From JBGAPI01 sp044221335 (GTDB taxonomy: Bacteria; Pseudomonadota; Gammaproteobacteria; Xanthomonadales; Ahniellaceae): DNA of 64,000 bases. The notes under the pieces are model-generated. The model did not search any database and was not told the DNA's origin. It worked only from the letters and a program-made list of their open reading frames with translations. Positions 31,275 through 39,439 of this stretch are shown piece after piece. Position 1 is the first letter of the stretch. Each line of letters opens with the position of its first letter. The position numbers and the translations under genes were made by a program. Location of the stretch: NCBI GenBank assembly GCA_044221335.1, contig JBGAPI010000015.1, positions 38,353 through 102,352 on the forward strand, read 5' to 3'.

Positions 31275-34200
31275 ATGGCACCCGCGACCGAACCGTCCAA
31301 CCCACCCTTCGCGGTGCGCTCGACGTTCGGGACGCTGACGACCCTCGGGGCGCTGCTGGTCGTGGTGACCGGTGTCGCCTTCTTCGCCGTCGACAGCGCC
31401 GTCGACACGCTGGATGACATCGTCGCCGATCAGGCCACCTGGCTCGGCATCGCCCACGACATCGAGCACGTGCAGGTCGATACCGAAAGCGTCTTCGCGG
31501 TCGCCGGCATCTCCGGAGCGGAAAGCGCTGCCGGCCAGCTGGCGGCCCTGGACAACATCGAGCGCGACATCCGCCACGACCTCGATGCGCTGGCGACACG
31601 GATCGCCGCGCTGGAGCAGCTCGACCCGGACAGCGACCTGCTGGACGACGAACAGCAGCTGGCCGGCGCCGTGACCGTGGAACTGGGGGCAGCACGAAAC
31701 CTGATCCGGAGTCACGCCACCGCCGCGCCGGACACCATCGTGCAGGCGCTCGAGTCCTATGCGCGCGCCACGACGCAGCTGCACCTCGCGTTCGCCCGCC
31801 TGAACACATCGATCTGGGACCACGTCGCGCGCCGAGGAGAAGTCCGACGTGGACAGTCCTCCCGCATGCGCGTCGCCCAGGCGCTGGTCCTCGCCACCCT
31901 GCTGCTGATCGCACTGTCGGCGATCATCCACGGCGGCCGGATCGCGCGGCTGCGCCGGCAGATGATCGAAAATCAGGCTCGGCGCCTGCGCGAGGTCGCG
32001 GAAGCCCGGGATCGCGCCGACTCGGCATCGACGGCGAAATCGAACTTCCTGGCCCACATGAGCCACGAGATCCGCACCCCGATGAACGGCGTGATCGGGA
32101 TCGCCGACCTGCTGTCGACGACCGCGCTCGATCCGCACCAGCGCCACCTGGTGATGGCGATCCGCCGCTCCGGGGATTCCCTGATCCGGCTGATCAACGA
32201 CCAGCTGGACATGGCCAAGATCGAGGCCGGCGGTTTCGCGTTGCGACCGGCGGTGTTCGACTATCGGGCGATGCTCGGCGAGATCGCGACGCTGTTTTCC
32301 GAGCGCTGCGCGCGGCAGGACGTCGAGCTGCGGGTCGACTATCCGGTGACCGGCCCGCGCCGTGTCGTCGCGGACGAGTTGCGCATCCGGCAGGCTCTCA
32401 CGAACCTCGCAGCCAACGCCGTTCGCTACACGAGGTCAGGGAGCATCTCGCTTCGGGCCGCCCTGGAGGAGGACGGATCGTCCACTCACCTCGCGTTGAC
32501 GGTGCGGGATACCGGTCCTGGAATCCCGCCCGCGGAACTCGAGCGCATCTTCGAGCCCTTCGCGCAGGTGGGCGATTCCTCCGCGGCGGTCGGCGGCACC
32601 GGGATCGGCCTGACGATCTCCCGGCAACTGATCGACCTGATGGGCGGCTCCATCGAGGCACGCTCGGTCCTCGGCGAAGGATCGACCTTCGAGTGCCGGA
32701 TTCCGGTCCAGATCGATCCGGACGACCAGCCGTTGCGCCGGATCGGCGACGGGAACGCCCCTGGCATCCTGCTCGCGGTGGCACATTCCGGCCAGCGCGC
32801 CCGCCTGCGCCAGGCGCTGCAGGACATGGGGCTGGGCGTGGTCGAACCACCGGAGCTGGCGAAGGGGCTCCCGGTCCCGGCGCGAGCATTCGCATCGTGC
32901 GCCGACTACCAGTTCGCCATCGTCGACGCCGAGGTCCTCGACGCCGCAACGCATGGTCAGTCGCCCGCCGCCCCCGGTGGTGGCGGGCCCGAGTTCCCGG
33001 TGATCCTGTTGCTCGACATCCTCGCGACCGGCGCCGAACGCGCCTGCATGAACCACGCCGTCGCCGGAATCGTGTTCACTCCGGTCCGATGGCTGGAACT
33101 GCATGCGCTGCTGGAACGCCTCGTCCACCCGGCATCCACCGCGCCACCCGCCGCCCATCCGCTCGCCGCCGAAGTCCTTCCCCCCGACCACCGTCGCCGA
33201 GTCCTCATCGTCGACGACAACGAGATCAACCGGCTGCTGGTTCGGGGAATGGTCGACAACCTCGGGATGTCCGCCGTGCTGGCCTGCGATGGGCGCGAGT
33301 CCGTCGTGGCGCACGGACAGGCCGTCGACCGCGGCGCAGCGTTCGACCTGATCCTGATGGACTGCCTGATGCCGAACCTCGACGGCTTCGATGCCACCCG
33401 TCGAATCCGCACACGGGAAGCCGACGATGGCCTCCCGCCGGTCCCGATCGTCGCGCTGACCGCGAACATCCTGGCCAACGGTCGCGCGGAGTGCCTCTCC
33501 GCCGGCATGGATGACGTGCTGTCCAAGCCCATCCGGCTGGCCGACCTTCGCGCCGTCATCGAGCACTGGATCGGCATCGACGGCGCGACGGACGCGCGCC
33601 GATCCCGCTGGCGTCGAGGGCGCCCCGTGAACTGCCCGGCAAGCACGCGCCGTCCGGGCGAGTGCACCGCGGGGGATCGGCCGCAGGTCGCTGGCGCGCA
33701 ACGCCGCGATCACCGCCGGTGGTCGACCATGGCGGCCGTCGCCATCGCGGCCCTGATCTCCCCGTGGCTGCCGGCCGCTTCCACCGGGGCGGAGCCGATG
33801 GCGGTGCCGACGCTCGCCGACGAACTGCTCGTTCTCGCGCACGACGATCCGCGCGCCGCCGTCGACGCCGGCCGCCGCAATCTCACCGACACCGTGCCGT
33901 CGCCCGATTCCCGCCTGTTCATCCTGCTGGCGATGGGCCGCGCTTCGCAATGGCTCGACGACGAGACCTCCGCCGAAGTCCGCGGGCGCTTGGCGCGCGA
34001 ACCGGGTGAGCTCGCCTCGGCACTCGCGACCGTGTTCGAGGCGCAGGCGGACATCGAGTCCGATCGCCCCGACATCGGTCTCGCGAAGCTCGACGGGGCG
34101 ATCCCCCGACTGGCGGCGGGCGCACCGTACTGGAAGGCGACCGCGGACATGGAGGTCTGCGACGCGCTGGTGACGGCCGGCCGAAGCGGCGACTGGCGGG

Positions 34201-36071
34201 CCGCTTGCGATCGGGCGCGCGCCGCCTGGATGTCCTCGTCGCGTCCGCTGGAACTCGCTCGCACCGAGAATCTCATCAGCCTCGCGTACTGGAGCCTCGG
34301 CGATCACGCCATCGCCACGCGCCATGCGCGATCCGCGCGAGAGCAGTTCGGCCGGGCCGGGACGAAGGGCGGCGTCGCCATGATGGATGCCAACCTTGCC
34401 GAACTGTCGTTGCAGAGCGGGAATGCGGCAGACGCGCTTACCCTGGCGGCGCAATCCCTCGCCTACGAGGAGGCCCATGGCAAGGCCACGCACGCCCTGT
34501 CGTCGCAGAACACCCGGGCGGCGGCGCTGGTCGCACTCGGCCGTCCTTCCGAAGCACTCGCCGTCCTCGACGCTGCCATCGCGCGCGCGCGGTCGTTGAA
34601 GGCGTCTCGCATCCTCGAAGACCTGCTGGCCACGCGCCTCGACGCGCGATCGCGCAGCGGCAGTCCCGAACAGGTCGCGGCGGACGCGCGGGAGCTGGTC
34701 GCCGCGGTCCGAAGTCGCAGCAACGACGCCGTCGCCACCGAAACGGCGCGACTGTCGAGGCTCTACGACATCGAAAGGAAGGAACGGCAACTGAAGGCGC
34801 TCGAACTCCAGCAACGCGTCGGCGAGCTGGAATCCTCCGCCGCCCGCTCCGAGCTCGACCTCGCCAAGCTGCGCGCGGACCGCTGGATGCTCTGGAGCGC
34901 TCTCGTCCTGCTGCTCGGGCTCGGCGCCGTCGTGCAACTCCTTCGTCTGCGTCGCCGCAACCGGGAACTGCTCGAGGACATCCGTCGCCGCACCGAATTG
35001 ATCGGACAGGCGTTCCACGAGGTGAGAAACCCGATGGTGTCGGTCGCCGGCCTCCTGGATGTCGCGCTGCTGAGCCTCGAGGGCCACCCGATCAGGCCGC
35101 TGGTCACCAGCGCCCGCGCCGCCGCGGCCGCCGTCGCGGAATCCGCCCAGCACCAGCTGGACGCCGTGCAGGTCGCCCGCGACGCCGTGGAGCTGCACCC
35201 GCACGCCTTCGATCCGAGGGAGCTGGTGCGCCAGGTGTGCGAGCTGCTGTCGCCGGATGCCTGGCGCAAGAAGCTGCGTCTCGATCACCACGTCGCCGCG
35301 GACGTCCCGTCGGCACTCGTCGGTGACGAGGCCCGGATCCGGCAAGTGATCTGGAACATCGCGAGCAACGCCGTCAAGTTCACCGACACCGGCAGCGTCG
35401 GAATCGACGCCGACTACACCGCGGACGGCCGCTTCCGGATCACGGTGTCCGACACCGGGCCCGGGCTCTCCGAGGCGGACCTCGAACGCATCTTCGAGCC
35501 CTTCCAGCGCGTCGGCGACGTTTCGTCGCGCAGTTACGGCGTCGGCCTCGGTCTCTCGGTGGCGCTCAAGCTGGTCGAGTGCATGGGCGGCAGCATCACG
35601 CCGACCGTCGCGGCCGGCGCCGGCATGCGATTCACCATCGAGCTGCCCTTGCCCGCATCCGCCCCGGACGCCGACGCGGCCATCGGCGAGACACCGGATC
35701 GATTTCCGATCGACGTGCTGGTGGTCGAAGACGATCCCTTCATGGCCGAACTGCTGACGGCCCAGCTCGGCCAGCTCGGCGTCCATGCCGTGATCGCCCA
35801 TTCGCTGGACGACGCGTTGTCGACGGTCGTCGACTTCGAGCCCGCCCTCGTTCTGGTGGACTATCACCTCGGTTCCGAGCGCGGCACCGAGCTGATCGCC
35901 CGGCTGCGCAGCCGGAAGGCGACGCGCGTGCCCCGCATCGTCGTGGTCAGCGCCTCCCAGCCCAACGTGCCGAGAGTCCTGTCGCCCGACGAACAGCCCG
36001 ACATCTGGCTGAGGAAGCCGATTTCCCTCGAAAGCCTCGAGGAACAGGTCCGGATCGCCGCTGCGGCGTGA
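31275..36071 (+). CDS. Tandem hybrid histidine kinase: two complete kinases in one frame
   Basis: A single 1598-codon frame. Module 1 (1-772): membrane helices at 17-41 and 197-215 enclosing a periplasmic helical sensor, coiled coil, HisKA with His264 (HMSHEIRTPMNG), HATPase (DTGPGIPP, GGTGIGLTI), a degenerate receiver, then a receiver with Asp696 (LILMDCLMP) and Lys near 752. Residues 773-818 are Arg- and Pro-rich and look like translated spacer. Module 2 (819-1598): signal-like helix (MAAVAIAALISPW), TPR-like periplasmic domain to about 1140, coiled coil, membrane helix 1204-1225, HisKA with His1248 (AFHEVRNPM), HATPase (NIASNAVKF, YGVGLGLS) and a receiver (DDP at 1487, VDYHLG, RKPIS). It could instead be two genes, the second starting at GTG 33627 behind GAGGG. 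Both kinases look catalytically complete. Confidence 0.88.
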   Translation: MAPATEPSNPPFAVRSTFGTLTTLGALLVVVTGVAFFAVDSAVDTLDDIVADQATWLGIAHDIEHVQVDTESVFAVAGISGAESAAGQLAALDNIERDIRHDLDALATRIAALEQLDPDSDLLDDEQQLAGAVTVELGAARNLIRSHATAAPDTIVQALESYARATTQLHLAFARLNTSIWDHVARRGEVRRGQSSRMRVAQALVLATLLLIALSAIIHGGRIARLRRQMIENQARRLREVAEARDRADSASTAKSNFLAHMSHEIRTPMNGVIGIADLLSTTALDPHQRHLVMAIRRSGDSLIRLINDQLDMAKIEAGGFALRPAVFDYRAMLGEIATLFSERCARQDVELRVDYPVTGPRRVVADELRIRQALTNLAANAVRYTRSGSISLRAALEEDGSSTHLALTVRDTGPGIPPAELERIFEPFAQVGDSSAAVGGTGIGLTISRQLIDLMGGSIEARSVLGEGSTFECRIPVQIDPDDQPLRRIGDGNAPGILLAVAHSGQRARLRQALQDMGLGVVEPPELAKGLPVPARAFASCADYQFAIVDAEVLDAATHGQSPAAPGGGGPEFPVILLLDILATGAERACMNHAVAGIVFTPVRWLELHALLERLVHPASTAPPAAHPLAAEVLPPDHRRRVLIVDDNEINRLLVRGMVDNLGMSAVLACDGRESVVAHGQAVDRGAAFDLILMDCLMPNLDGFDATRRIRTREADDGLPPVPIVALTANILANGRAECLSAGMDDVLSKPIRLADLRAVIEHWIGIDGATDARRSRWRRGRPVNCPASTRRPGECTAGDRPQVAGAQRRDHRRWSTMAAVAIAALISPWLPAASTGAEPMAVPTLADELLVLAHDDPRAAVDAGRRNLTDTVPSPDSRLFILLAMGRASQWLDDETSAEVRGRLAREPGELASALATVFEAQADIESDRPDIGLAKLDGAIPRLAAGAPYWKATADMEVCDALVTAGRSGDWRAACDRARAAWMSSSRPLELARTENLISLAYWSLGDHAIATRHARSAREQFGRAGTKGGVAMMDANLAELSLQSGNAADALTLAAQSLAYEEAHGKATHALSSQNTRAAALVALGRPSEALAVLDAAIARARSLKASRILEDLLATRLDARSRSGSPEQVAADARELVAAVRSRSNDAVATETARLSRLYDIERKERQLKALELQQRVGELESSAARSELDLAKLRADRWMLWSALVLLLGLGAVVQLLRLRRRNRELLEDIRRRTELIGQAFHEVRNPMVSVAGLLDVALLSLEGHPIRPLVTSARAAAAAVAESAQHQLDAVQVARDAVELHPHAFDPRELVRQVCELLSPDAWRKKLRLDHHVAADVPSALVGDEARIRQVIWNIASNAVKFTDTGSVGIDADYTADGRFRITVSDTGPGLSEADLERIFEPFQRVGDVSSRSYGVGLGLSVALKLVECMGGSITPTVAAGAGMRFTIELPLPASAPDADAAIGETPDRFPIDVLVVEDDPFMAELLTAQLGQLGVHAVIAHSLDDALSTVVDFEPALVLVDYHLGSERGTELIARLRSRKATRVPRIVVVSASQPNVPRVLSPDEQPDIWLRKPISLESLEEQVRIAAAA
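33591..33731 (+). other. Junction between the two kinase modules
   Basis: The translated stretch is Arg/Pro/Gly-rich and unlike either module. At 33627 there is GTGA with GAGGG seven bases upstream, the same overlap type (GTGA) used by the porin gene at 38247. In the current frame GTG is a codon and TGA is out of frame; a frame change upstream would end kinase 1 at this TGA and couple it to kinase 2. An ATG at 33729 starts directly at the hydrophobic segment. Confidence 0.6.
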
Positions 36072-36398
36072 ATCGTCGCGGGGCACACCGGACACTGCGC
36101 CGAGCGGCATCGCCGCGGCAGCACGCTGTCGCCTCGGCCGCGACGCTCTCCACGGCGCCTCGCCCCCTCGTCCGGAAGTCAACGCGCGACGGATCGTGAA
36201 CACCTGTTTCTCGCCGCTGCCGCACGTTCCGGTCCTCCGGGTCGCCTCGACGAGAACCGCATCGGAATACGGCTTTCCGGCATTCCGACACCCGCTGTGA
36301 CAAGTCAAACAAGGATGGCCGATCGGCGAGATGCCGCGCACTCCTGGATAGATTTTCGCCGCGCCTCGCGATCACGGAGAGGCCTTCCAGGAACGACC
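36072..36398. other. Intergenic region before the chemosensory operon
   Basis: No gene is seen in these 327 bases. One possible promoter is GACAAGTC-N11-GCCGATCG at 36299-36325, whose second half matches six of eight bases of the sigma-28 -10 box GCCGATAA with the right 11-base spacing; the first half is poor (three of eight). The rest shows no strong hairpin or repeat. Confidence 0.4.
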
Positions 36399-37289
36399 AT
36401 GAGCAAGACCTACTTCGTCGGACTGTGCGGCATGTCGGCGCGGGACACGCGGCTGATCGAGATCGTCCTGAACCGCGCGCCGAATGCGCGGCACAAGTTC
36501 GAAGTGGCGGACGCGACGAGCCGCTCCGTCGTGGACATCGCCGTCGTCGACCTGCAGTCTCCGGTGGGTCTCGAGATCCTCAACACGGTCCGCGTCCGCA
36601 ACCCGATGGTGGTGGTCGTTGCCGTATCGGACCACGGGATGATGGGAGAGACCCGCTTCCGGATCTCGCGGCGATCCCTGCTGCTACAGCTCCACCGCAC
36701 GCTCGAGCAGATCGTCGACGAAGAGCTGAGCGGCGCCGCGAAGGTCCGCTCCCTCCCTCCCTCGGATCGCCCGACGACGCAGCCGGCCCCCGCGCCCAGC
36801 TCCACCGATCAGGCACTGCTCGCGCCGACCGCCGGCGTCGCCCCGAAGTCGCACAGCGAGTTCCCGCCACTGGTCGCGCTGGTCGTGGACGACTCGCTGA
36901 CGGTACGCCGGCAGCTCGAGGCCGCACTCGACCGAGCGGGCATCCAGGTCGTCCTGGCCGAGGATGCGGAAGCCGCCCAGCGCGAACTGGTCCGCAAGCG
37001 CTTCGACCTGATGTTCCTCGACGTGGTGATGCCCGGTATCGACGGCTACGAGCTGTGCCGGTCGATCAAGCAGAACCAGTACACCCGCGGCGTGCCGGTG
37101 CTGATGCTGACCAGCCGCTCCTCGCCGTTCGATCGCGCGCGCGGCGCGCTGGCCGGCTGCGATTCCTACTTGGTGAAACCGATCACCTGGGAAGGCTTCT
37201 ACAGCGCGGTCGATCGGACATTGAGCAAGTCCTTCCAGAACGACCGCAAGCTGCTGGCCGCGCGCGGCTATCGCTACAACCAGGCCTGA
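36399..37289 (+). CDS. PilG-like response regulator with an extra N-terminal domain
   Basis: A 296-residue protein. Residues 165-290 are a receiver domain (VVDDSLTVRRQLEAALD, phosphoacceptor Asp in LMFLDVVMPGIDG, Lys in YLVKPITWEG) that resembles PilG, the pilus-extension response regulator. The first 120 residues form an alpha/beta unit without the acidic pocket (FVGLCGMSARDTRLIEIVL; VDIAVVDLQSP) that looks like a decayed receiver, joined by a Pro-rich linker. Ordinary PilG proteins have only about 135 residues, so this is a divergent two-domain form. It is the first gene of the chemosensory operon, 37 bases ahead of the PilH-like gene, with AGGAA upstream of the ATG. Confidence 0.85.
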   Translation: MSKTYFVGLCGMSARDTRLIEIVLNRAPNARHKFEVADATSRSVVDIAVVDLQSPVGLEILNTVRVRNPMVVVVAVSDHGMMGETRFRISRRSLLLQLHRTLEQIVDEELSGAAKVRSLPPSDRPTTQPAPAPSSTDQALLAPTAGVAPKSHSEFPPLVALVVDDSLTVRRQLEAALDRAGIQVVLAEDAEAAQRELVRKRFDLMFLDVVMPGIDGYELCRSIKQNQYTRGVPVLMLTSRSSPFDRARGALAGCDSYLVKPITWEGFYSAVDRTLSKSFQNDRKLLAARGYRYNQA

Positions 37290-37326
37290 TCCGACCCTCC
37301 CCCACCCCTCCCCACTGGAGCCCACC

Positions 37327-37686
37327 ATGCCCAAGATCCTCATCGTCGACGACTCGCCGGCCGAACTCGCCAACCTGCGCGCGATCCTCGACCAGAACGG
37401 TTTCCATTCCATCACCGCGTCGACCGGCGCAGAGGCGGTCTCGAAGGCGGCGGCCGAGAAGCCGAACATGATCCTGATGGACATCGTGATGCCGGACATG
37501 GACGGCTATGAAGCCTGCCGGCAGCTGCAGGCGAGCGACTCGACCAAGGCCATCCCGCTGGTGTTCGTCTCGTCGAAGAACCAGAAGGCGGACCAGATGT
37601 GGGCGAAGCTGCAGGGAGCGAAGGCGCTGATCGCCAAGCCCTACACGGCCGACCAGATCCTCGAAGCGCTCCGCGCCTACTCCTGA
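37327..37686 (+). CDS. PilH-like single-domain response regulator
   Basis: A 119-residue stand-alone receiver domain: acidic pocket VDDSP, phosphoacceptor Asp in ILMDIVMPDMDGYEA, Thr/Ser switch in VFVSSKNQKADQMWAKLQGA and Lys in IAKPYTADQI. The QKADQMWAKLQGAKALIAKP region is typical of PilH, which in the Pil-Chp system opposes PilG and favours pilus retraction or drains phosphate. ATG follows a C-rich spacer with GGAG upstream. The CheW-like gene starts 24 bases on. Confidence 0.87.
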   Translation: MPKILIVDDSPAELANLRAILDQNGFHSITASTGAEAVSKAAAEKPNMILMDIVMPDMDGYEACRQLQASDSTKAIPLVFVSSKNQKADQMWAKLQGAKALIAKPYTADQILEALRAYS

Positions 37687-37710
37687 TCGACCGACCCGGC
37701 TGGACGAGCG

Positions 37711-38250
37711 ATGAGCGAAACCTCCCTCCATGGTGCGTTCGAGTTCGCGGACCGGGCGGTCGCGCCCGCAGCGTCGCACGTCCTCGCCTCCCGGGAATCC
37801 CGCATCGCGTTCCGCTACGCGGAGGCGTCGCCCTGGCTGGTCCTGCACCGCCAGGTCGACGTTGAACTGCTGATCGAGCCGCCGTCCTGCCGGTTGCCGA
37901 ACGTTCCGCCGTGGATGTCCGGCATCGTCAACGTGCGCGGCCAGCTGATGCCGACGTTCGACGTTGCTGCCTGGATCTCCCGGGCACCGGAACCGACGGC
38001 AGGACGACGCCTTCTCCAGATCGGCAAGGGCAGCCAGGCCGCCGCCGTGTGGTGCGCGGGCGAGCCGCGCGTCCTCTCCTGGGCTCCTGCCGCCGGAGCA
38101 GTACACGCGGTGCCGGCGTCGCTCGCCGATTTCTGCGACGGCTCCGCCGACAGTGACGTCGGCCCCAGCCTGTCCTTTCTCGCCTTCGACTGGTTCGCTG
38201 CGGCGGGCGGAATCGCGCCGTCGCGGTTCCAACAAGGATCGGACTCGTGA
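37711..38250 (+). CDS. CheW-like adaptor (PilI-type)
   Basis: A 179-residue CheW-domain protein that would couple the chemoreceptor to the CheA-type kinase. The domain starts near residue 30 (RIAFRYAEASPWLV) and contains the diagnostic MSGIVNVRGQLMPTFDVAAW. An unusual feature is the 30-residue N-terminal extension and the Pro/Ala-rich loop after the second barrel. It is in operon order with pilG/H-like genes, and its stop overlaps the GTG start of the porin gene (GTGA at 38247-38250). Confidence 0.87.
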   Translation: MSETSLHGAFEFADRAVAPAASHVLASRESRIAFRYAEASPWLVLHRQVDVELLIEPPSCRLPNVPPWMSGIVNVRGQLMPTFDVAAWISRAPEPTAGRRLLQIGKGSQAAAVWCAGEPRVLSWAPAAGAVHAVPASLADFCDGSADSDVGPSLSFLAFDWFAAAGGIAPSRFQQGSDS

Positions 38251-39389
38251 TCAAGACGCTGATCGCCGTGGTGATCGCCGCTGCCGGGCTCGGCCTGCTG
38301 TCCTGCCCGACTGCGCGGGGAGAGGAAGGCCCGACGCCGGGCTGGTCCGGGCAATTCGACTACACCGCCGAAGCCTTCCGCAACGTCGACGGCGGCATCG
38401 AAGAGGGCACCGCCGTCGCCGGGCTCGCCAACCTGATGCTCGACTACACCGGCGACGGCTGGTCGGCCCACGCCAACGTGTATGGCCCGCACGGCCGCAG
38501 CTTCACCGATCGCTACCTCGGCGACTTCTCCGTCGCCAGCAACATCGACACCGTCCACCAGCTGCGCCTCCAGGAGTTGTGGCTGCAGCGCGACTTCGAC
38601 GGATCCAGCCTGCGCGTCGGCATGCTGGCGTCGGACACCGAATTCTGGGGGTCGAGCTTCGGCGGTCTGTTCGTCAACAGCGTGTTCGGCGCGCCGAGCA
38701 TCGTCAGCGGCAACCTGCCGAACCCGCCGATCTTCCCGACGGCCGCCTTCGGCGTCCGCTACGCCATGGACTTCGGCGGCGGACGTTCCCTGCGCCTGTC
38801 CGTCCAGGACGGCGACGCGGGTGATCCGCTCACCGAGAACCGCCACGGCGTCGACGTCCGCCTCGGGGGCGGGGTGCTGGCGCTGGCCGAATTCGAGGTC
38901 GCCGGAGGCGAGAGCGACGGCGACGCGTTGCAGGACGACATCCGGATTTCGGCCTACCTGCACACCGGCGACTTCATCGACTCGCACGGCAACAGCGGCC
39001 GGCACTCGTTCGGGATGCTCGGCGTCGTCGACCACGCGCTGTCCGAGCGCGTCGGCGTGTTCGTCCGCGCGGGAGCGGCCCGGCGAAACACCTCGCTGGT
39101 GCCGTTCTCCGTCGAGACCGGCGTGAACGTCCTGCATCCGTTCGACGGCCCGGGAACGCTGGGGCTGGCGCTGGCCTACGTGGACCTCAACGGCGACCTC
39201 GACGGAATCGACGGCCCCGAGCACCTCACGCGGGAGCTCGTCCTGGAGGCCACCTACGACTGGCCGCTCGGCGACCACGTCACCCTGCAGCCGGATCTCC
39301 AGTACATCGTCGACCCCGGCGGTCTCCGGTCCGCGGCGAACGCTTGGGCCGGAGGTATTCGACTCAAGGTCTCGCTCGACACGAAGTAA
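38247..39389 (+). CDS. OprB-type outer-membrane porin
   Basis: A 380-residue exported protein with a signal peptide (MIKTLIAVVIAAAGLGLLSC, cleavage after ARG-E near residue 26; the Cys could instead make it a lipoprotein). The mature part is a run of amphipathic beta-strands and contains motifs of the carbohydrate-selective porin family: WLQRDFDGSSLRVGMLASD, FWGSSFGGLFVNSVFGAP, a PTAAFGVRYAMDF strand, and a C-terminal ALQPDLQYIVDPGG-like segment. It starts with GTG overlapping the CheW-like stop, so it is translated with the chemosensory proteins. Porins of this type admit sugars or other small solutes. Its place between a CheW and a chemoreceptor gene is unusual. Confidence 0.87.
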   Translation: MIKTLIAVVIAAAGLGLLSCPTARGEEGPTPGWSGQFDYTAEAFRNVDGGIEEGTAVAGLANLMLDYTGDGWSAHANVYGPHGRSFTDRYLGDFSVASNIDTVHQLRLQELWLQRDFDGSSLRVGMLASDTEFWGSSFGGLFVNSVFGAPSIVSGNLPNPPIFPTAAFGVRYAMDFGGGRSLRLSVQDGDAGDPLTENRHGVDVRLGGGVLALAEFEVAGGESDGDALQDDIRISAYLHTGDFIDSHGNSGRHSFGMLGVVDHALSERVGVFVRAGAARRNTSLVPFSVETGVNVLHPFDGPGTLGLALAYVDLNGDLDGIDGPEHLTRELVLEATYDWPLGDHVTLQPDLQYIVDPGGLRSAANAWAGGIRLKVSLDTK

Positions 39390-39439
39390 GCCTGCCGAGT
39401 CGTCGGCAGTCCAACCCAGGTCCCTCAAAGGATGTCGCC

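Noticed and set aside
31033..31338. A plus-strand 101-codon frame ahead of the tandem kinase
   Set aside because: It overlaps the kinase start, has no ribosome binding site and a composition typical of random frames in this DNA.
32436..36341. A 1301-codon minus-strand frame across the tandem kinase gene
   Set aside because: It is a shadow of the kinase frame; its translation shows only low-complexity Arg/Asp/Gln/His sequence and no motif.
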